The notes: generated by a model not told the origin, from the sequence alone. A DNA stretch of 64,000 nt from an uncultured Clostridia bacterium (GCA_934149005.1 CAKPDN010000003.1:1-64000); one strand, 5' to 3'. Positions 12,212 to 22,416 are shown, counted from the first letter of the stretch. Numbers and translations: made by a program.

Positions 12212-14267
12212 ATACATATTAAAAGGACTGGATTGTGCGAATTGTGCAAAGAAGATAGAAGATGAAATAGCAAAAAGAGAGGGGTATCAAGATGTAAATG
12301 TTAATTTTTCTACATTAAAATTAACATTTAAAACAGACAAAGCAAATCCCAAAAAAGAAATATTAGATATCATATCGAGATTAGAGCCAGATGTTGAAGT
12401 CTTAGAAAATGAAGAAAATAATGAATATAAAGAAACACATAATAATTTTGATATTATAAGAATTATTATAGGACTTATAGTATTTGCAATTGCAATAATA
12501 GTTGCTTCTAATAAAATAATTTCAAATATATTAACTATTATAGCATTTGCTATTTTACTATACAAAACGGCACTAAAAGCTTTTAACCAAGTAACGAAAA
12601 ATAGAATTTTAGATGAAAATACTCTAATAGTAATATCAGCAATAGGAGCATATTTGGTAGGAAAAACATCAGAGGGACTAATGGTAATAACATTATATGA
12701 AATAGGAAAAATATTAGAGGCAAGAGCTGTAAATAAAACAAGACAATCAATATCTGATTTAATGAATATAAAACCAGAATATGCAAATTTGAAACAAGGA
12801 GAAGAATATAAACAAGTCAATCCAGAAAAAGTAAAAATTGGTGATATTATTGTAGTAAAAACTGGTGAAAAAGTACCATTAGATGGTGAAGTTATAAAAG
12901 GAAATGCTCAAATTGATAATTCAGCCTTAACAGGAGAGAGTAAATTAATAGAAGTAGCAGAAAAAAGTAAAGTACTATCAGGAAGTATAAATATTAATGG
13001 GGTAATAGAAGTCAAAGTAGAAAAAACATACGAGAATAGTACAGTAAGTCAAATTTTAAATTTAGTTGAAAATGCAACAGATAAAAAAGCAAAAACAGAA
13101 ACATTTGTATCAAAAGCAGCTAAAATATATACACCGGTTGTAATAATATTAGCATTAATAGTTGCAATATTCATGCCAAATATAATATCAACAGTTACAT
13201 ATAAAGAAAGCATTTATAAAGCACTAATATTTTTAGTAATATCATGCCCATGCTCAATAGCAATATCAGTTCCATTAAGCTATTTTTCAGGAATTGGAAA
13301 AGCTTCTAAAAAAGGAATTCTTGTTAAGGGAAGTGATTATTTAGATGGAATAAAAGATATAAAAGAAATAATTTTTGACAAGACAGGAACAATCACAACA
13401 GGAAAATTTGTTGTAAGTCAAATAAATTCTTTTAATGAAAATTATTCAAAAGAAGATATATTGAAATATATGGCTATGGGAGAAAAATTTTCAAACCATC
13501 CAATAGCGAAATCAATTTTAAATCAATTTAATGAAAAAAATACAGAAATAGATGTAGAACAAGTGGAAGATTTTGAAGAGATTTCAGGAAAAGGATTACA
13601 GTATAAATTAGATGGAAATATAATAAAAATAGGAAATTCTAGTTTTATAGGTACTAAAAAAGAGAATATTATAGGAACAGTATTATATCTTCAAATTGAT
13701 GAAAATGTAATTGGAAACATAGTATTAAGTGATGAAATAAAAGATGGGACAAACGAAACAATAGAAAAATTGCATAAATTAGGGATAAATACAAAGATGT
13801 TTACAGGAGATAAAAAAGAAATAGCAGAAAAAATTGCAAAAGAAGTTGGGATAAAATTTGTAAAATCAGAAATGTTACCGCAAGATAAATATAATGAACT
13901 AGACAAGATTATAGAAATAAGAAAGCAAAATGAAAAAGTGGCATTTGTAGGAGATGGAATAAATGATAGTCCAGTTTTAGCAAGAGCAGATATAGGAATT
14001 TCAATGGGTGGAATAGGCTCAAGTTCAGCTATTGAAGCATCAGATGTGGTTATTATGACAGATGAACTTTCAAAAATTGCTGAAGCGATATCTATTTCTA
14101 AAAAGACAAATAAAATAATAATACAAAACTTATTATTTGCAATTAGCGTAAAAATACTAACTTTAATACTAAGTCTATTTGGAGTAGCTGATATGTGGCA
14201 AGCAGTTTTTGCCGATGTAGGTACTACTTTAATTACGATATTCAACACACTTAGAATTTTAAAATGA
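12198..14267 (+). CDS. Heavy-metal P1B-type ATPase (Cd/Zn/Pb exporter)
   Basis: Exports divalent soft metals across the membrane using ATP. From the TTG at 12198 (AAGGGAG box, overlapping arsR) it has 689 residues. It has an N-terminal HMA domain with GLDCANCAKKIE, transmembrane helices, the actuator TGES loop (ALTGESKLI), the CPC motif in ISCPCSIAISVP, phosphorylation DKTGTITTG and hinge GDGINDSPVLARADIGISMG. The CPC motif and pairing with a CadC-like repressor favour Cd/Zn/Pb over Cu. A longer upstream start is possible but lacks a proper box. Its stop TGA is supplied by the next palindrome. Confidence 0.92.
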   Translation: MKNYKYILKGLDCANCAKKIEDEIAKREGYQDVNVNFSTLKLTFKTDKANPKKEILDIISRLEPDVEVLENEENNEYKETHNNFDIIRIIIGLIVFAIAIIVASNKIISNILTIIAFAILLYKTALKAFNQVTKNRILDENTLIVISAIGAYLVGKTSEGLMVITLYEIGKILEARAVNKTRQSISDLMNIKPEYANLKQGEEYKQVNPEKVKIGDIIVVKTGEKVPLDGEVIKGNAQIDNSALTGESKLIEVAEKSKVLSGSININGVIEVKVEKTYENSTVSQILNLVENATDKKAKTETFVSKAAKIYTPVVIILALIVAIFMPNIISTVTYKESIYKALIFLVISCPCSIAISVPLSYFSGIGKASKKGILVKGSDYLDGIKDIKEIIFDKTGTITTGKFVVSQINSFNENYSKEDILKYMAMGEKFSNHPIAKSILNQFNEKNTEIDVEQVEDFEEISGKGLQYKLDGNIIKIGNSSFIGTKKENIIGTVLYLQIDENVIGNIVLSDEIKDGTNETIEKLHKLGINTKMFTGDKKEIAEKIAKEVGIKFVKSEMLPQDKYNELDKIIEIRKQNEKVAFVGDGINDSPVLARADIGISMGGIGSSSAIEASDVVIMTDELSKIAEAISISKKTNKIIIQNLLFAISVKILTLILSLFGVADMWQAVFADVGTTLITIFNTLRILK

Positions 14268-14382
14268 GACAAGAGGGACGGTCCAATTTTGTCTCACATT
14301 TTTTGATATTTTTTGTCGAATTTTGTTTTTTACAATTTTCGACAAAAATGTGAGACAAAATTGGACCGTCCCACTTGTCTCA
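14265..14382 (+). repeat. Long intercistronic palindrome (metal ATPase-GH18)
   Basis: The left arm TGAGACAAGAGGGACGGTCC... pairs with the right arm ...GGACCGTCCCACTTGTCTCA. An inner palindrome TTTTTGTCGAA / TTTTCGACAAAAA sits near the centre. The first three bases are the ATPase stop codon. Confidence 0.8.
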
Positions 14383-14465
14383 CGAAAAAAATAAAAAAAT
14401 ATATTCCCAAAATGGATAAACTATGATATAGTATAAAAAACAAAAAGAAAAGGAATATATAGAAA

Positions 14466-16121
14466 ATGAAAAAAATAATGATAAAAACTTTTATTACAAT
14501 AATAACAATATTTATAGTTGCAATTATAGGATACAACGCTAATGATTACATCATATTAGATAAAAACAAAACAATAAATTTAATAATAAATAATAAAAAT
14601 GTAACATCAAATCTAAAAAAAGATATTTACATAGAAGATGATGAAGTATATATATCAAAACAAGATTTAGGAAACTTTTTTGATAAATATATATATGAGG
14701 ATACTAAATATGAACAAATAATAACAACATATAATAATAAAATTGCTACCCTAGATTTAAAAGAAAATAAAATGACTATAAATGGTTCAAATAAATCAAC
14801 ATATGCTCATCCAATAGAAAAAGATGATGTGACTTATATACCAATAAAAGAGTTAGAGAATGTATATGGAATAGAAATTAAATATATAGAGAATTCCAAA
14901 GTATTAACAATAGATTCGATAGCAAGAGAACAAAAAAAAGCAATAATTACGAAGAATGTTGCAGTAAAATCTTCAAGAAAATTTATATCTAAAACAGTAG
15001 ATAGAGTAAAAAAAGGAAGTTATGTTGTTGTTATAGCAGAAGAAAAAGGATATACTAAAATAAGAACTGAAAACGGAAAAGTAGGATATGTAAAATCAAA
15101 TAAAATTGCAAATACTGTTGTGGTAAGAGAAAAAATAGAAGAAGAAAAACAAATAGAAGGCAAAGTTAATTTGGTATGGGATTACTATTCAACAACAGCA
15201 TCAGCACCTGATAGAGCTGGAGTTGAAATGGATGGAGTAAATGTAGTATCACCAGCATTTTTCTATTTGGATTCTAATGGAGAACTAAAAGAGAATATAG
15301 GAAAAAAAGGACAAGCATATATTGATTGGGCACATGGTAATAGATATAAAGTATGGCCAATGATCCAAAATTCTGGAGATGGAATGATTAATGTGACATC
15401 TCAAATAATGAATGATTACAATAAAAGGCAAGAGCTAATAAATGAAATAGTAAATGCATGTATTAAATACAAACTAGATGGGATTAACATAGATTTTGAA
15501 AATATGAAGCAAGAAGATAAAGATATGTATTCAAGATTTATAATAGAGTTAACACCAAGAATAAAAGATATGGGGCTTGTAATATCTGTTGATGTTACTG
15601 CACCAGATGGATCAGAAACTTGGTCAATGTGCTTTGATAGACATGTTATAGGAGATATTGCAGATTATATAGTGTTTATGGCATATGATCAATATGGAGC
15701 ATCAAGCAATAAAGCTGGAACAACAGCAGGATATAATTGGGTAGAACTAAGTTTGAAGAAATTTTTAAATACAGAAGAGATAGAAAGTGACAAAATCATT
15801 TTAGGTATTCCATTATATACAAGATTATGGACAGAAGATAGTTCAGGAAAAATTGTCAAAAAAACTACAGTTTCAATCAAAAATATAAATAGTAAGATTC
15901 CAGATAATGTAGATAAAAAATGGGATGAAGACTTAAAACAATACTATGTAGAATATAAAGATGGGGAATATACAAAAAAAATATGGATTGAAGATGAAAA
16001 ATCATTAAAAGAAAAAATAGGCCTAATAAATAACTATAAACTTGGGGGAGTAGCTTCTTGGGAAAAAGGTATGGAAACAGATGATTTTTGGACATTTTTA
16101 AAGCAAGAGATTAATAAATAA
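14466..16121 (+). CDS. Exported GH18-family glycosidase with stalk and SH3 domains
   Basis: A 551-residue membrane-anchored or secreted protein. It has an N-terminal signal/TM segment (IMIKTFITIITIFIVAIIGY) and a copper-amine-oxidase-like stalk domain (about 40-150). An SH3b-like domain (about 157-215) and a GH18 barrel (about 230-545) with the catalytic signature DGINIDFEN follow. Families with this layout act on peptidoglycan or spore cortex, so a role in sporulation or cell-wall turnover is likely, given sigH next door. The exact substrate is unproven. Confidence 0.85.
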   Translation: MKKIMIKTFITIITIFIVAIIGYNANDYIILDKNKTINLIINNKNVTSNLKKDIYIEDDEVYISKQDLGNFFDKYIYEDTKYEQIITTYNNKIATLDLKENKMTINGSNKSTYAHPIEKDDVTYIPIKELENVYGIEIKYIENSKVLTIDSIAREQKKAIITKNVAVKSSRKFISKTVDRVKKGSYVVVIAEEKGYTKIRTENGKVGYVKSNKIANTVVVREKIEEEKQIEGKVNLVWDYYSTTASAPDRAGVEMDGVNVVSPAFFYLDSNGELKENIGKKGQAYIDWAHGNRYKVWPMIQNSGDGMINVTSQIMNDYNKRQELINEIVNACIKYKLDGINIDFENMKQEDKDMYSRFIIELTPRIKDMGLVISVDVTAPDGSETWSMCFDRHVIGDIADYIVFMAYDQYGASSNKAGTTAGYNWVELSLKKFLNTEEIESDKIILGIPLYTRLWTEDSSGKIVKKTTVSIKNINSKIPDNVDKKWDEDLKQYYVEYKDGEYTKKIWIEDEKSLKEKIGLINNYKLGGVASWEKGMETDDFWTFLKQEINK

Positions 16122-16183
16122 CAAGCAAAGCATATTGTTTGAAAATAAAAATGAACAATATGCTGAATTTTTGCAAAAAACTC

Positions 16184-16213
16184 TTGACTTTTCAATGGTT
16201 ACAAATATATAAT
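16184..16213 (+). promoter_or_regulatory. Promoter of sigH
   Basis: TTGACT and TATAAT with 18 bp spacing, lying within an ORF extension of sigH. This indicates the real sigH start is downstream, at 16247. Confidence 0.55.
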
Positions 16214-16246
16214 GACAAAAAGAGCATTTGGAGGTATTTTAGACAT

Positions 16247-16882
16247 ATGCAAAATGAAAATGTATATTATACAACGGAGAAATATGGAAATTTAACAGAT
16301 GAACAAATAATATCCAAAATAAAAGAAGGGGATGAACATGCTTTATGTTTTTTATTAGAAAAGTATAAAGATTTAGTAAATTCAAAAGTTGGAAAATACT
16401 TTATAATTGGAGCTGAAAAAGAAGATATTATACAAGAAGGAATGATAGGTTTATATAAAGCCATTAAAAATTTTGATGATTCTAAACAAAATACATTCAA
16501 AACATTTGCAAACATATGTATTGAAAGACAGTTAATAACTGCAATAAAAAGCTCAAATAGGAAAAAACATATGCCACTTAATTCATATTTATCATTAAAT
16601 ACAGCAGCATATGACAAAGATGAAAATGGTACAGAATTAATAGAAACATTTGAAGTGGATACAATAGAAGATCCATTAGATACTATAATGAAGAAAGAAT
16701 ATTTTAATGAAATTCAAAATACTATGCATAAATCTTTAAGCAAATTTGAAGAACAAGTTTTAGAAAGATATATACAAGGGGAAAGTTATGAAATTATTGC
16801 AAAAAAATTAGATACTCCCATAAAATCAATAGATAATGCAATTCAAAGAATAAGAAAAAAAGCTATAAAAAATATTTTTTAA
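16247..16882 (+). CDS. sigH: RNA polymerase sigma-H factor (Spo0H)
   Basis: Sigma-70-family factor that opens the sporulation cascade. From ATG 16247 (GGAGGT box) it has 211 residues, close to the usual 210-218. Region 2 is visible as EKEDIIQEGMIGLYKAIKNFD and TFKTFANICIERQLITAIK. Region 4 ends with SYEIIAKKLDTPIKSIDNAIQRIRKK. The ORF could extend upstream to 16139, but that part contains the promoter and lacks a box. A strong terminator follows. Confidence 0.9.
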   Translation: MQNENVYYTTEKYGNLTDEQIISKIKEGDEHALCFLLEKYKDLVNSKVGKYFIIGAEKEDIIQEGMIGLYKAIKNFDDSKQNTFKTFANICIERQLITAIKSSNRKKHMPLNSYLSLNTAAYDKDENGTELIETFEVDTIEDPLDTIMKKEYFNEIQNTMHKSLSKFEEQVLERYIQGESYEIIAKKLDTPIKSIDNAIQRIRKKAIKNIF

Positions 16883-16883
16883 A

Positions 16884-16930
16884 AAAATAGTATCAAACTA
16901 AATATAAAAATATTGGTTTGATACTATTTT
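16884..16930 (+). terminator. Terminator after sigH
   Basis: AAATAGTATCAAAC pairs with GTTTGATACTATTT around an AT-rich loop, followed by T residues. Confidence 0.75.
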
Positions 16931-16937
16931 AATAAAT

Positions 16938-17013
16938 GCTTGCATAGCTCAGTTGGTAGAGTGCAGCCTTGGTAAGGCTGAGGTCACGGGTTCAATTCCC
17001 GTTGTAAGCTCCA
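16938..17013 (+). tRNA. tRNA-Thr (anticodon GGT)
   Basis: A 76-nt cloverleaf with encoded CCA. It has acceptor GCTTGCA/TGTAAGC, D-arm GCTCAGTTGGTAGAGT, anticodon stem-loop CAGCCTTGGTAAGGCTG (GGT) and T-arm ACGGGTTCAATTCCCGT. Confidence 0.93.
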
Positions 17014-17047
17014 GTAACGTTTCTGTTCGAACTTTTTATAGAACAGA
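17014..17047 (+). repeat. Trailer repeat shared with the tRNA-Gly and tRNA-Leu elements
   Basis: The CCA of tRNA-Thr is followed by GTAACGTTTCTGTTCGAAC and an inverted repeat TCTGTTC/GAACAGA (17022-17047). This 26-bp core is identical to that at tRNA-Gly. It is interpreted as the end of a lost element of the same family. Confidence 0.5.
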
Positions 17048-17240
17048 TTATATATCTTCCATAGGCATATCACTACACATTAAAGGGGAAAGGAAATGAA
17101 GAATTAGCAATAGCAGATTTTAATTATTCAGGAGAATTTAATTATGTTTTAAAAGTGAAAATTAATAGCCAATTACAAATGGTGCTTTTATAATAGCATT
17201 TGAAACATATGCTAATAAAATGGTAAAAGTTTATTAGTAT
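17048..17240. other. Degraded sequence downstream of tRNA-Thr
   Basis: No open gene is present. Short coding-like scraps remain (for example a frame reading AFETYANKMVKVY then stop near 17195-17237). It is best read as residue of an element or gene formerly inserted at this tRNA. Confidence 0.35.
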
Positions 17241-17278
17241 AAAGATCTAGTATAATATAAAACAAGGAAGGGATAAAA

Positions 17279-17797
17279 ATGAAAAAAATTTATATAATAC
17301 TGACCTATACTGGAACAATATTATCAAGAATAATAAAGTATTATACAAAAGATGAATTTTCGCATGTATCAATAGCATTAGATTCACAATTAATAAAAAT
17401 GTATAGTTTTGGAAGATTAAATCCATATAATCCATTTTGGGGAGGATTTGTACAAGAAGGAATAAATAAAGGAACATTTAGAAGATTTCCAAAAACAATG
17501 GCAAGAATATATTCTTTAGAAATAGAAGATAAAAAATATGAAAAATTAGAATCAGAAATTCTTTATATAAAAAAATCAAAGAAAGATTATAATTTTAATT
17601 TATTGGGGTTATTTGCAGTAGGATTAAAAATAAAAATAAGACCTGATAAATCATTTTACTGTGCAGAATTTGTAAAACATGTACTTGAACAGGCAAAAAT
17701 AGAAACAAAATTGCCAGATTTAGTAAGACCAGAGAACTTTAAAAAGATAGAAAATGTAAAAATTGAATATGATGGACTTTTAAAAGCTTACAAGTAA
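17279..17797 (+). CDS. Permuted papain-like (YiiX/NlpC-P60 type) hydrolase
   Basis: A 172-residue soluble protein. A histidine motif EFSHVSIALD (about 24-33) comes before the cysteine motif KSFYCAEFVKHVLEQA (about 127-142). The order His then Cys is that of circularly permuted NlpC/P60-like YiiX/YebB proteins, which cleave amide bonds in peptidoglycan or lipid conjugates. No signal peptide is visible, so it acts inside the cell or at the membrane face. It has its own box and sits between tRNA-Thr debris and feoB. Confidence 0.7.
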   Translation: MKKIYIILTYTGTILSRIIKYYTKDEFSHVSIALDSQLIKMYSFGRLNPYNPFWGGFVQEGINKGTFRRFPKTMARIYSLEIEDKKYEKLESEILYIKKSKKDYNFNLLGLFAVGLKIKIRPDKSFYCAEFVKHVLEQAKIETKLPDLVRPENFKKIENVKIEYDGLLKAYK

Positions 17798-17888
17798 ATG
17801 AGCCGTATCTAAAATTGACAAGTGATTAAAAATAAGCTATAATTATGTTATGTAACCCGTAGTGTGTTTTTCGAAAGAGAGGCAATTA

Positions 17889-18419
17889 ATGATAGCTCAA
17901 GAAGATATCGAAAAAATTAAAAAAGCTGTGCATCAACCTTTAAATTGGGAAGATTATAACAGCACATCTGTAATTGAAGATACTAACTGCTTTGCACATG
18001 CTATTGGAAGTACCATTACAGCAAATAGACCAGCATATCGATTAGGAATGTTATCCAGAGAAAAAAAATTAAAGGATATGTATTTTTCTAAAGAAGAAGT
18101 GAAAAGTTTATTTCAAGCTGATTTGGAAATATTAGAACTTAAGTGTGAAGAATTATCCTTTATGGACTTAAAATCTTTTTTAGAAGATTTATCAAAAGCA
18201 AATTTTACAGATAATGAACATATTGTTGCTTTATTTGTGAAAGTTTATGGTAAGGATGAATCATTTATAAGGGATTTTCATTTTTTACGGTATGACAAAG
18301 AAAAAGGCTGGTCAGAAAAAAGATGGGGTTTAAGAGTAAATTTTATGGAAAATATTTTACTGCAATGGCCTAGTTCTTGGAATGACAAATTGGTTGGTGT
18401 TTTTAAAATTACAAGGTAA
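17889..18419 (+). CDS. Unknown protein with a Cys/His pair
   Basis: A 176-residue protein from ATG 17889 (AGAGAGG box; a GTG at 17862 is less likely). No family is recognised with confidence. The block DTNCFAHAIGSTI (near residue 28) and the later RDFHFLRYDKEKGWSEKRWG resemble the Cys and His/Asp segments of papain- or transglutaminase-fold enzymes. It has no signal peptide or membrane helix. It is followed by its own terminator. Catalytic activity is a guess. Confidence 0.6.
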   Translation: MIAQEDIEKIKKAVHQPLNWEDYNSTSVIEDTNCFAHAIGSTITANRPAYRLGMLSREKKLKDMYFSKEEVKSLFQADLEILELKCEELSFMDLKSFLEDLSKANFTDNEHIVALFVKVYGKDESFIRDFHFLRYDKEKGWSEKRWGLRVNFMENILLQWPSSWNDKLVGVFKITR

Positions 18420-18422
18420 AGG

Positions 18423-18451
18423 AGAGCGACTTTGTTGTCGCTCTTCTTTGT
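18423..18451 (+). terminator. Terminator before feoB
   Basis: AGAGCGAC and GTCGCTCT around TTTGTT, followed by TCTTTGTTTT. Confidence 0.8.
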
Positions 18452-18518
18452 TTTAGTAGCAGTCATCATTTTATAAAAAAAACATATATTGTAATATAAA
18501 ATATGAGGTGGTGATTTT

Positions 18519-20666
18519 GTGAAAAATACATATACAGTAGCATTAGCAGGAAATCCAAATGTGGGAAAATCAACAATATTTAATAGTTTGACAGGGATGC
18601 ACCAACATACAGGAAACTGGACGGGAAAAACAGTTGCAAATGCAACAGGAAAATTAAATATAAAGAATAAAGAATTTACTTTTGTAGATATACCAGGTAC
18701 ATATTCAATAATGTCAAACTCAGAAGAAGAAGAAATTGCAAGAAATTATATATGTTTTGGAAATCCAGATGTAACAGTAATTGTAGTAGATAGCACATGT
18801 TTAGAAAGAAATTTAAATTTAGTATTTCAAATAATGGAAATAACTAATAACATTATAGTTTGTGTAAATTTATTAGATGAAGCTAAGAAGAAGAAAATAA
18901 AAATAGATTTTAAAAAATTAGAAAAATTATTAGGAGTTCCTGTTGTTGGAACAACAGCTAAAGATAAAAAAACGTTAGAAAAATTAAAAGAAACAATATA
19001 TAAAGTATGTGAAAATGAAATTATACCATGCCCAAATGGAGTAGAATATAATTCAAATATAGAAGAAAATATTAATTTTTTAGGAAAAAAACTATTAGAA
19101 GTAAATGAACAAAAAACTAAAACAGAATACCAAGAAGTTTCTACAAAAATTAAAAATTATAAAATTTCTAAAAAATTATATAAATGGATTTCGCTTAAAT
19201 TAATAGATGGTGAAGAAAAAATTTTAAAATCTATAAAGGATAATTTAGATATTGATTTTGAAAATAAAGATATTCAAGATTATTTAGTAACTGTAAAAGA
19301 GAAATTAAAAGAAAAAAATATTACAGAAGAAAATTTTAAGGACAAAGTTGTAGCCGACATTATGAAAAAAGCAGAGAGAATTTCAAAAGAAGTTTGTACT
19401 TTTGAAAATAAAGATTATACTGCAAGGGATAGAAAAATAGACAAAATTTTAACATCAAAAAAATTAGGAATACCAATAATGATATTATTTTTGGGTATCA
19501 TATTTTGGATAACAATAGTTGGTGCAAACTATCCATCGCAAATATTATTTAATTTGTTTAATTTTATTCAAGATAAATTGATTATTTTTGCAGAACATAT
19601 ACATTGCCCAGAAAGGATTTCAAACATGTTAATATATGGAATATATCAAACATTAACATGGATTACAGCTGTAATGCTTCCTCCAATGGCAATATTTTTT
19701 CCATTATTTACAATATTAGAGGATTTAGGATATTTACCAAGAATTGCATTTAATATGGATGGATTTTTTAAAAAGGCTTGTTGTAGCGGAAAACAAATGA
19801 TTACAATGTGTATGGGGTTTGGCTGTAATGCATGTGGTGTAACTGGTTGTAGAATAATAGATTCGCCAAGAGAAAGATTAATTGCAATATTAACAAATAA
19901 TTTAGTTCCATGTAATGGAAGATTTCCATTTCTTATATCAATAGCAACAATTTTTATTGCAGGAGCATATGCAGGTGGTAATGGATTTTTATCATCAATA
20001 TTATCAACACTTGCAGTAATTATTGTTATAATATTTGGAATATTTTTAACATTAATAATATCAAGAATATTATCAAATACTATATTAAAAGGAATACCAT
20101 CATCTATGGTATTAGAATTACCACCATATAGAAAACCACAATTTGGAAAAATATTAGTACGTTCAATATTTGATAGAACATTATTTGTACTAGGAAGAGC
20201 CATATCAGTTGCAGCTCCAGCGGGACTTGTAATTTGGATATTAGCTAATGTAGGAATTAATGGAGCAAGTTTACTTTCTATAATTGCAAATTTCTTAAAT
20301 CCGTTTGCTAAGCTGATGGGACTAGATGGATATATTTTGACAGCATTTATTTTAGGAATGCCAGCAAATGAAATTGTTTTACCTATAATTTTAATGTGTT
20401 ACTTAAAAGGTGGAGCTTTGGTAAATATAGAAGACACTGTACAGATAGGTCAAATTTTAATTCAAAATGGATGGAATATGCTAACTGCTATGAATGTTAT
20501 GTTATTTACTATTTTACATTTTCCGTGTACTACTACACTTTTAACTATAAAAAAAGAGACTGGTAGTTGGAAATGGACTGGAATTGCTTTTGTTATTCCA
20601 ACAGTTTGTGGAATATTGCTTTGTATGTCTACAACATTTGTGTATAAAATTTTTTGTTTAATATAG
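18519..20666 (+). CDS. feoB: Ferrous iron transporter FeoB
   Basis: A GTP-regulated Fe(II) importer in the cytoplasmic membrane, 715 residues, GTG start with a GAGGTGGTG box. The N-terminal G domain has GNPNVGKST (10-18), DIPGTYS and the NLLDEAKKKK region. Two Gate domains have FGCNACGVTGCRIIDSPRER and NNLVPCNGRFPFLIS, and at least eight transmembrane helices are present. No feoA is adjacent, unlike most feoB operons; it may be elsewhere or absent. Confidence 0.95.
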   Translation: MKNTYTVALAGNPNVGKSTIFNSLTGMHQHTGNWTGKTVANATGKLNIKNKEFTFVDIPGTYSIMSNSEEEEIARNYICFGNPDVTVIVVDSTCLERNLNLVFQIMEITNNIIVCVNLLDEAKKKKIKIDFKKLEKLLGVPVVGTTAKDKKTLEKLKETIYKVCENEIIPCPNGVEYNSNIEENINFLGKKLLEVNEQKTKTEYQEVSTKIKNYKISKKLYKWISLKLIDGEEKILKSIKDNLDIDFENKDIQDYLVTVKEKLKEKNITEENFKDKVVADIMKKAERISKEVCTFENKDYTARDRKIDKILTSKKLGIPIMILFLGIIFWITIVGANYPSQILFNLFNFIQDKLIIFAEHIHCPERISNMLIYGIYQTLTWITAVMLPPMAIFFPLFTILEDLGYLPRIAFNMDGFFKKACCSGKQMITMCMGFGCNACGVTGCRIIDSPRERLIAILTNNLVPCNGRFPFLISIATIFIAGAYAGGNGFLSSILSTLAVIIVIIFGIFLTLIISRILSNTILKGIPSSMVLELPPYRKPQFGKILVRSIFDRTLFVLGRAISVAAPAGLVIWILANVGINGASLLSIIANFLNPFAKLMGLDGYILTAFILGMPANEIVLPIILMCYLKGGALVNIEDTVQIGQILIQNGWNMLTAMNVMLFTILHFPCTTTLLTIKKETGSWKWTGIAFVIPTVCGILLCMSTTFVYKIFCLI

Positions 20667-20751
20667 ATATATGTATACAACATATTTTATAAAAAATATT
20701 GAAAAAACTAAAAAAATAATGTATTATATGTAGCAGAGATAGAGGTGGATT

Positions 20752-22329
20752 ATGAAGTCAAACTACTTTAAATATATTTTTATAATATTTGCAATAGCCA
20801 TAATGATATTTGCAATAGTAAAAATAAAAAATGATGAACAAAAAAAAGAAGAACAAGTATATGAAACAAAAGAAGAAGTACAAAAAGAAATAACAGAAAT
20901 AAAATTAGGAATAGCATCATTTGATAGTATAAATCCAATATTAAGCAAAAATAAAAATGTTCAAGATATATCAAAAATAATTTATGAGCCATTAATGACA
21001 TTAACAACAGATTATAAGTTAGAAAACTGTCTTGCTAAAGAATGGGCAAAGCAAAATGAAACAACTTATATAATAAAATTAAGAGATGATAGAAAATGGT
21101 CTGATGGACAAAAATTTACATCAGATGATGTTAAATTTACAATAGATAGATTAAAAGATTCAGATACAATATATTCTTCAAATGTACAATATGTAACAAC
21201 TATAGAAGTTGTAGATGATACAACTATAAGAATTATATTAAGTCAAGAAGTTCCATTTTTTGAATATAATTTGACATTCCCAATATTATCAAGTAAATAT
21301 TATAGTGATAAGGAATTTAATCCAGATATTGTACCAGTAGGAACAGGGATGTATAAGGTTAGTGATGTACAAGAATCAGCATTGATTTTGAGCAAAAATG
21401 AGTATTATTCAGAAAAAAATAATTTAAAACTTGATAAAATAACAGTAGAAATATTTTCGAGTGTAGGAGAATTATATAATTCATTTAAAGTAGGAAATAT
21501 TGATTTAATAAGTACTCAAAATAGCAATTTGAAAGAATATATAGGAACAATAGGATATTTTTCAAAGGAAATGAAAGGAAGAGAACATAATTTTATTGCA
21601 TTTAATACACAAAGTGAAATTTTATCACAAGTAAGTGTAAGAAAAGCAATATGTTATTCAATAGATAAATCAAATATTGTATCAAGTATATATGGAGATA
21701 ATTATTATCAATCAAGTTTTCCATTAGACTATGGAAATTGGATATATGATGAACAAGACTCAAGTTCTGGATATAATTTGGATCAAGCAAAGCAAATTTT
21801 GTTAGATGATGGATGGGATTATAAATATAGATATTGGCAAAAAATAGAAAATTATAGAACAAAAAGAATATCTTTGAATTTTGTAGTTAAATCAACTGAC
21901 ACAAATGAATTAAAAGTTGCAGAAAACATAAAAGCACAATTAGAAAATCAAGGAATAAGAATAAATTTAATAAAAGCGACAGATGTGCAATATCAAAATT
22001 ATTTGGCAAATAAAAATTATGATATGATTTTGTGTAGTATAAATTTATCTGTAAGTCCTGATTTATCAACATTTTTTGGAGATAGTAATTTGGCGAATTT
22101 TTCAAATGAAGAAGTTACTAATATAATGAATGAAATAAAAAATTTAAAAGATGAAAATGAATTAAAACAAAACTACAAAAGATTAGGGGAAATATATAAA
22201 ACTGAAATGCCATATTTGAGTTTATGTAATAATAAATATACAGTTGCATATAGTACAAATTTATTAGGAGCAGTAGAAGCAAATTGGTTTAATCAATTTT
22301 ATAATATAAAAGATTGGTATAAATTTTAA
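20752..22329 (+). CDS. ABC-type oligopeptide/nickel-family solute-binding protein
   Basis: A 525-residue extracytoplasmic binding protein of the SBP_bac_5 family (RDDRKWSDGQKFTSDDVKFTIDRL; VRKAICYSIDKSNIV). The N-terminus is one hydrophobic helix (YIFIIFAIAIMIFAIVKI) with no lipobox Cys, so it is probably held by an uncleaved anchor or released by signal peptidase I. No permease or ATPase genes are adjacent, so it is an orphan here. It may serve a transporter encoded elsewhere. Confidence 0.85.
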   Translation: MKSNYFKYIFIIFAIAIMIFAIVKIKNDEQKKEEQVYETKEEVQKEITEIKLGIASFDSINPILSKNKNVQDISKIIYEPLMTLTTDYKLENCLAKEWAKQNETTYIIKLRDDRKWSDGQKFTSDDVKFTIDRLKDSDTIYSSNVQYVTTIEVVDDTTIRIILSQEVPFFEYNLTFPILSSKYYSDKEFNPDIVPVGTGMYKVSDVQESALILSKNEYYSEKNNLKLDKITVEIFSSVGELYNSFKVGNIDLISTQNSNLKEYIGTIGYFSKEMKGREHNFIAFNTQSEILSQVSVRKAICYSIDKSNIVSSIYGDNYYQSSFPLDYGNWIYDEQDSSSGYNLDQAKQILLDDGWDYKYRYWQKIENYRTKRISLNFVVKSTDTNELKVAENIKAQLENQGIRINLIKATDVQYQNYLANKNYDMILCSINLSVSPDLSTFFGDSNLANFSNEEVTNIMNEIKNLKDENELKQNYKRLGEIYKTEMPYLSLCNNKYTVAYSTNLLGAVEANWFNQFYNIKDWYKF

Positions 22330-22416
22330 AAAAAAGTATTGACAAAACAAATGTTTAATGATATAAGTTAATTATCAAACAGAAGTTCAAATGGATAATT
22401 TAAGGAGGAAAAAACA

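Noticed and set aside
22330..22416. LexA/SOS box upstream of recA
   Set aside because: No convincing GAAC-N4-GTTC-type dyad was found; only a promoter and RBS are clear.
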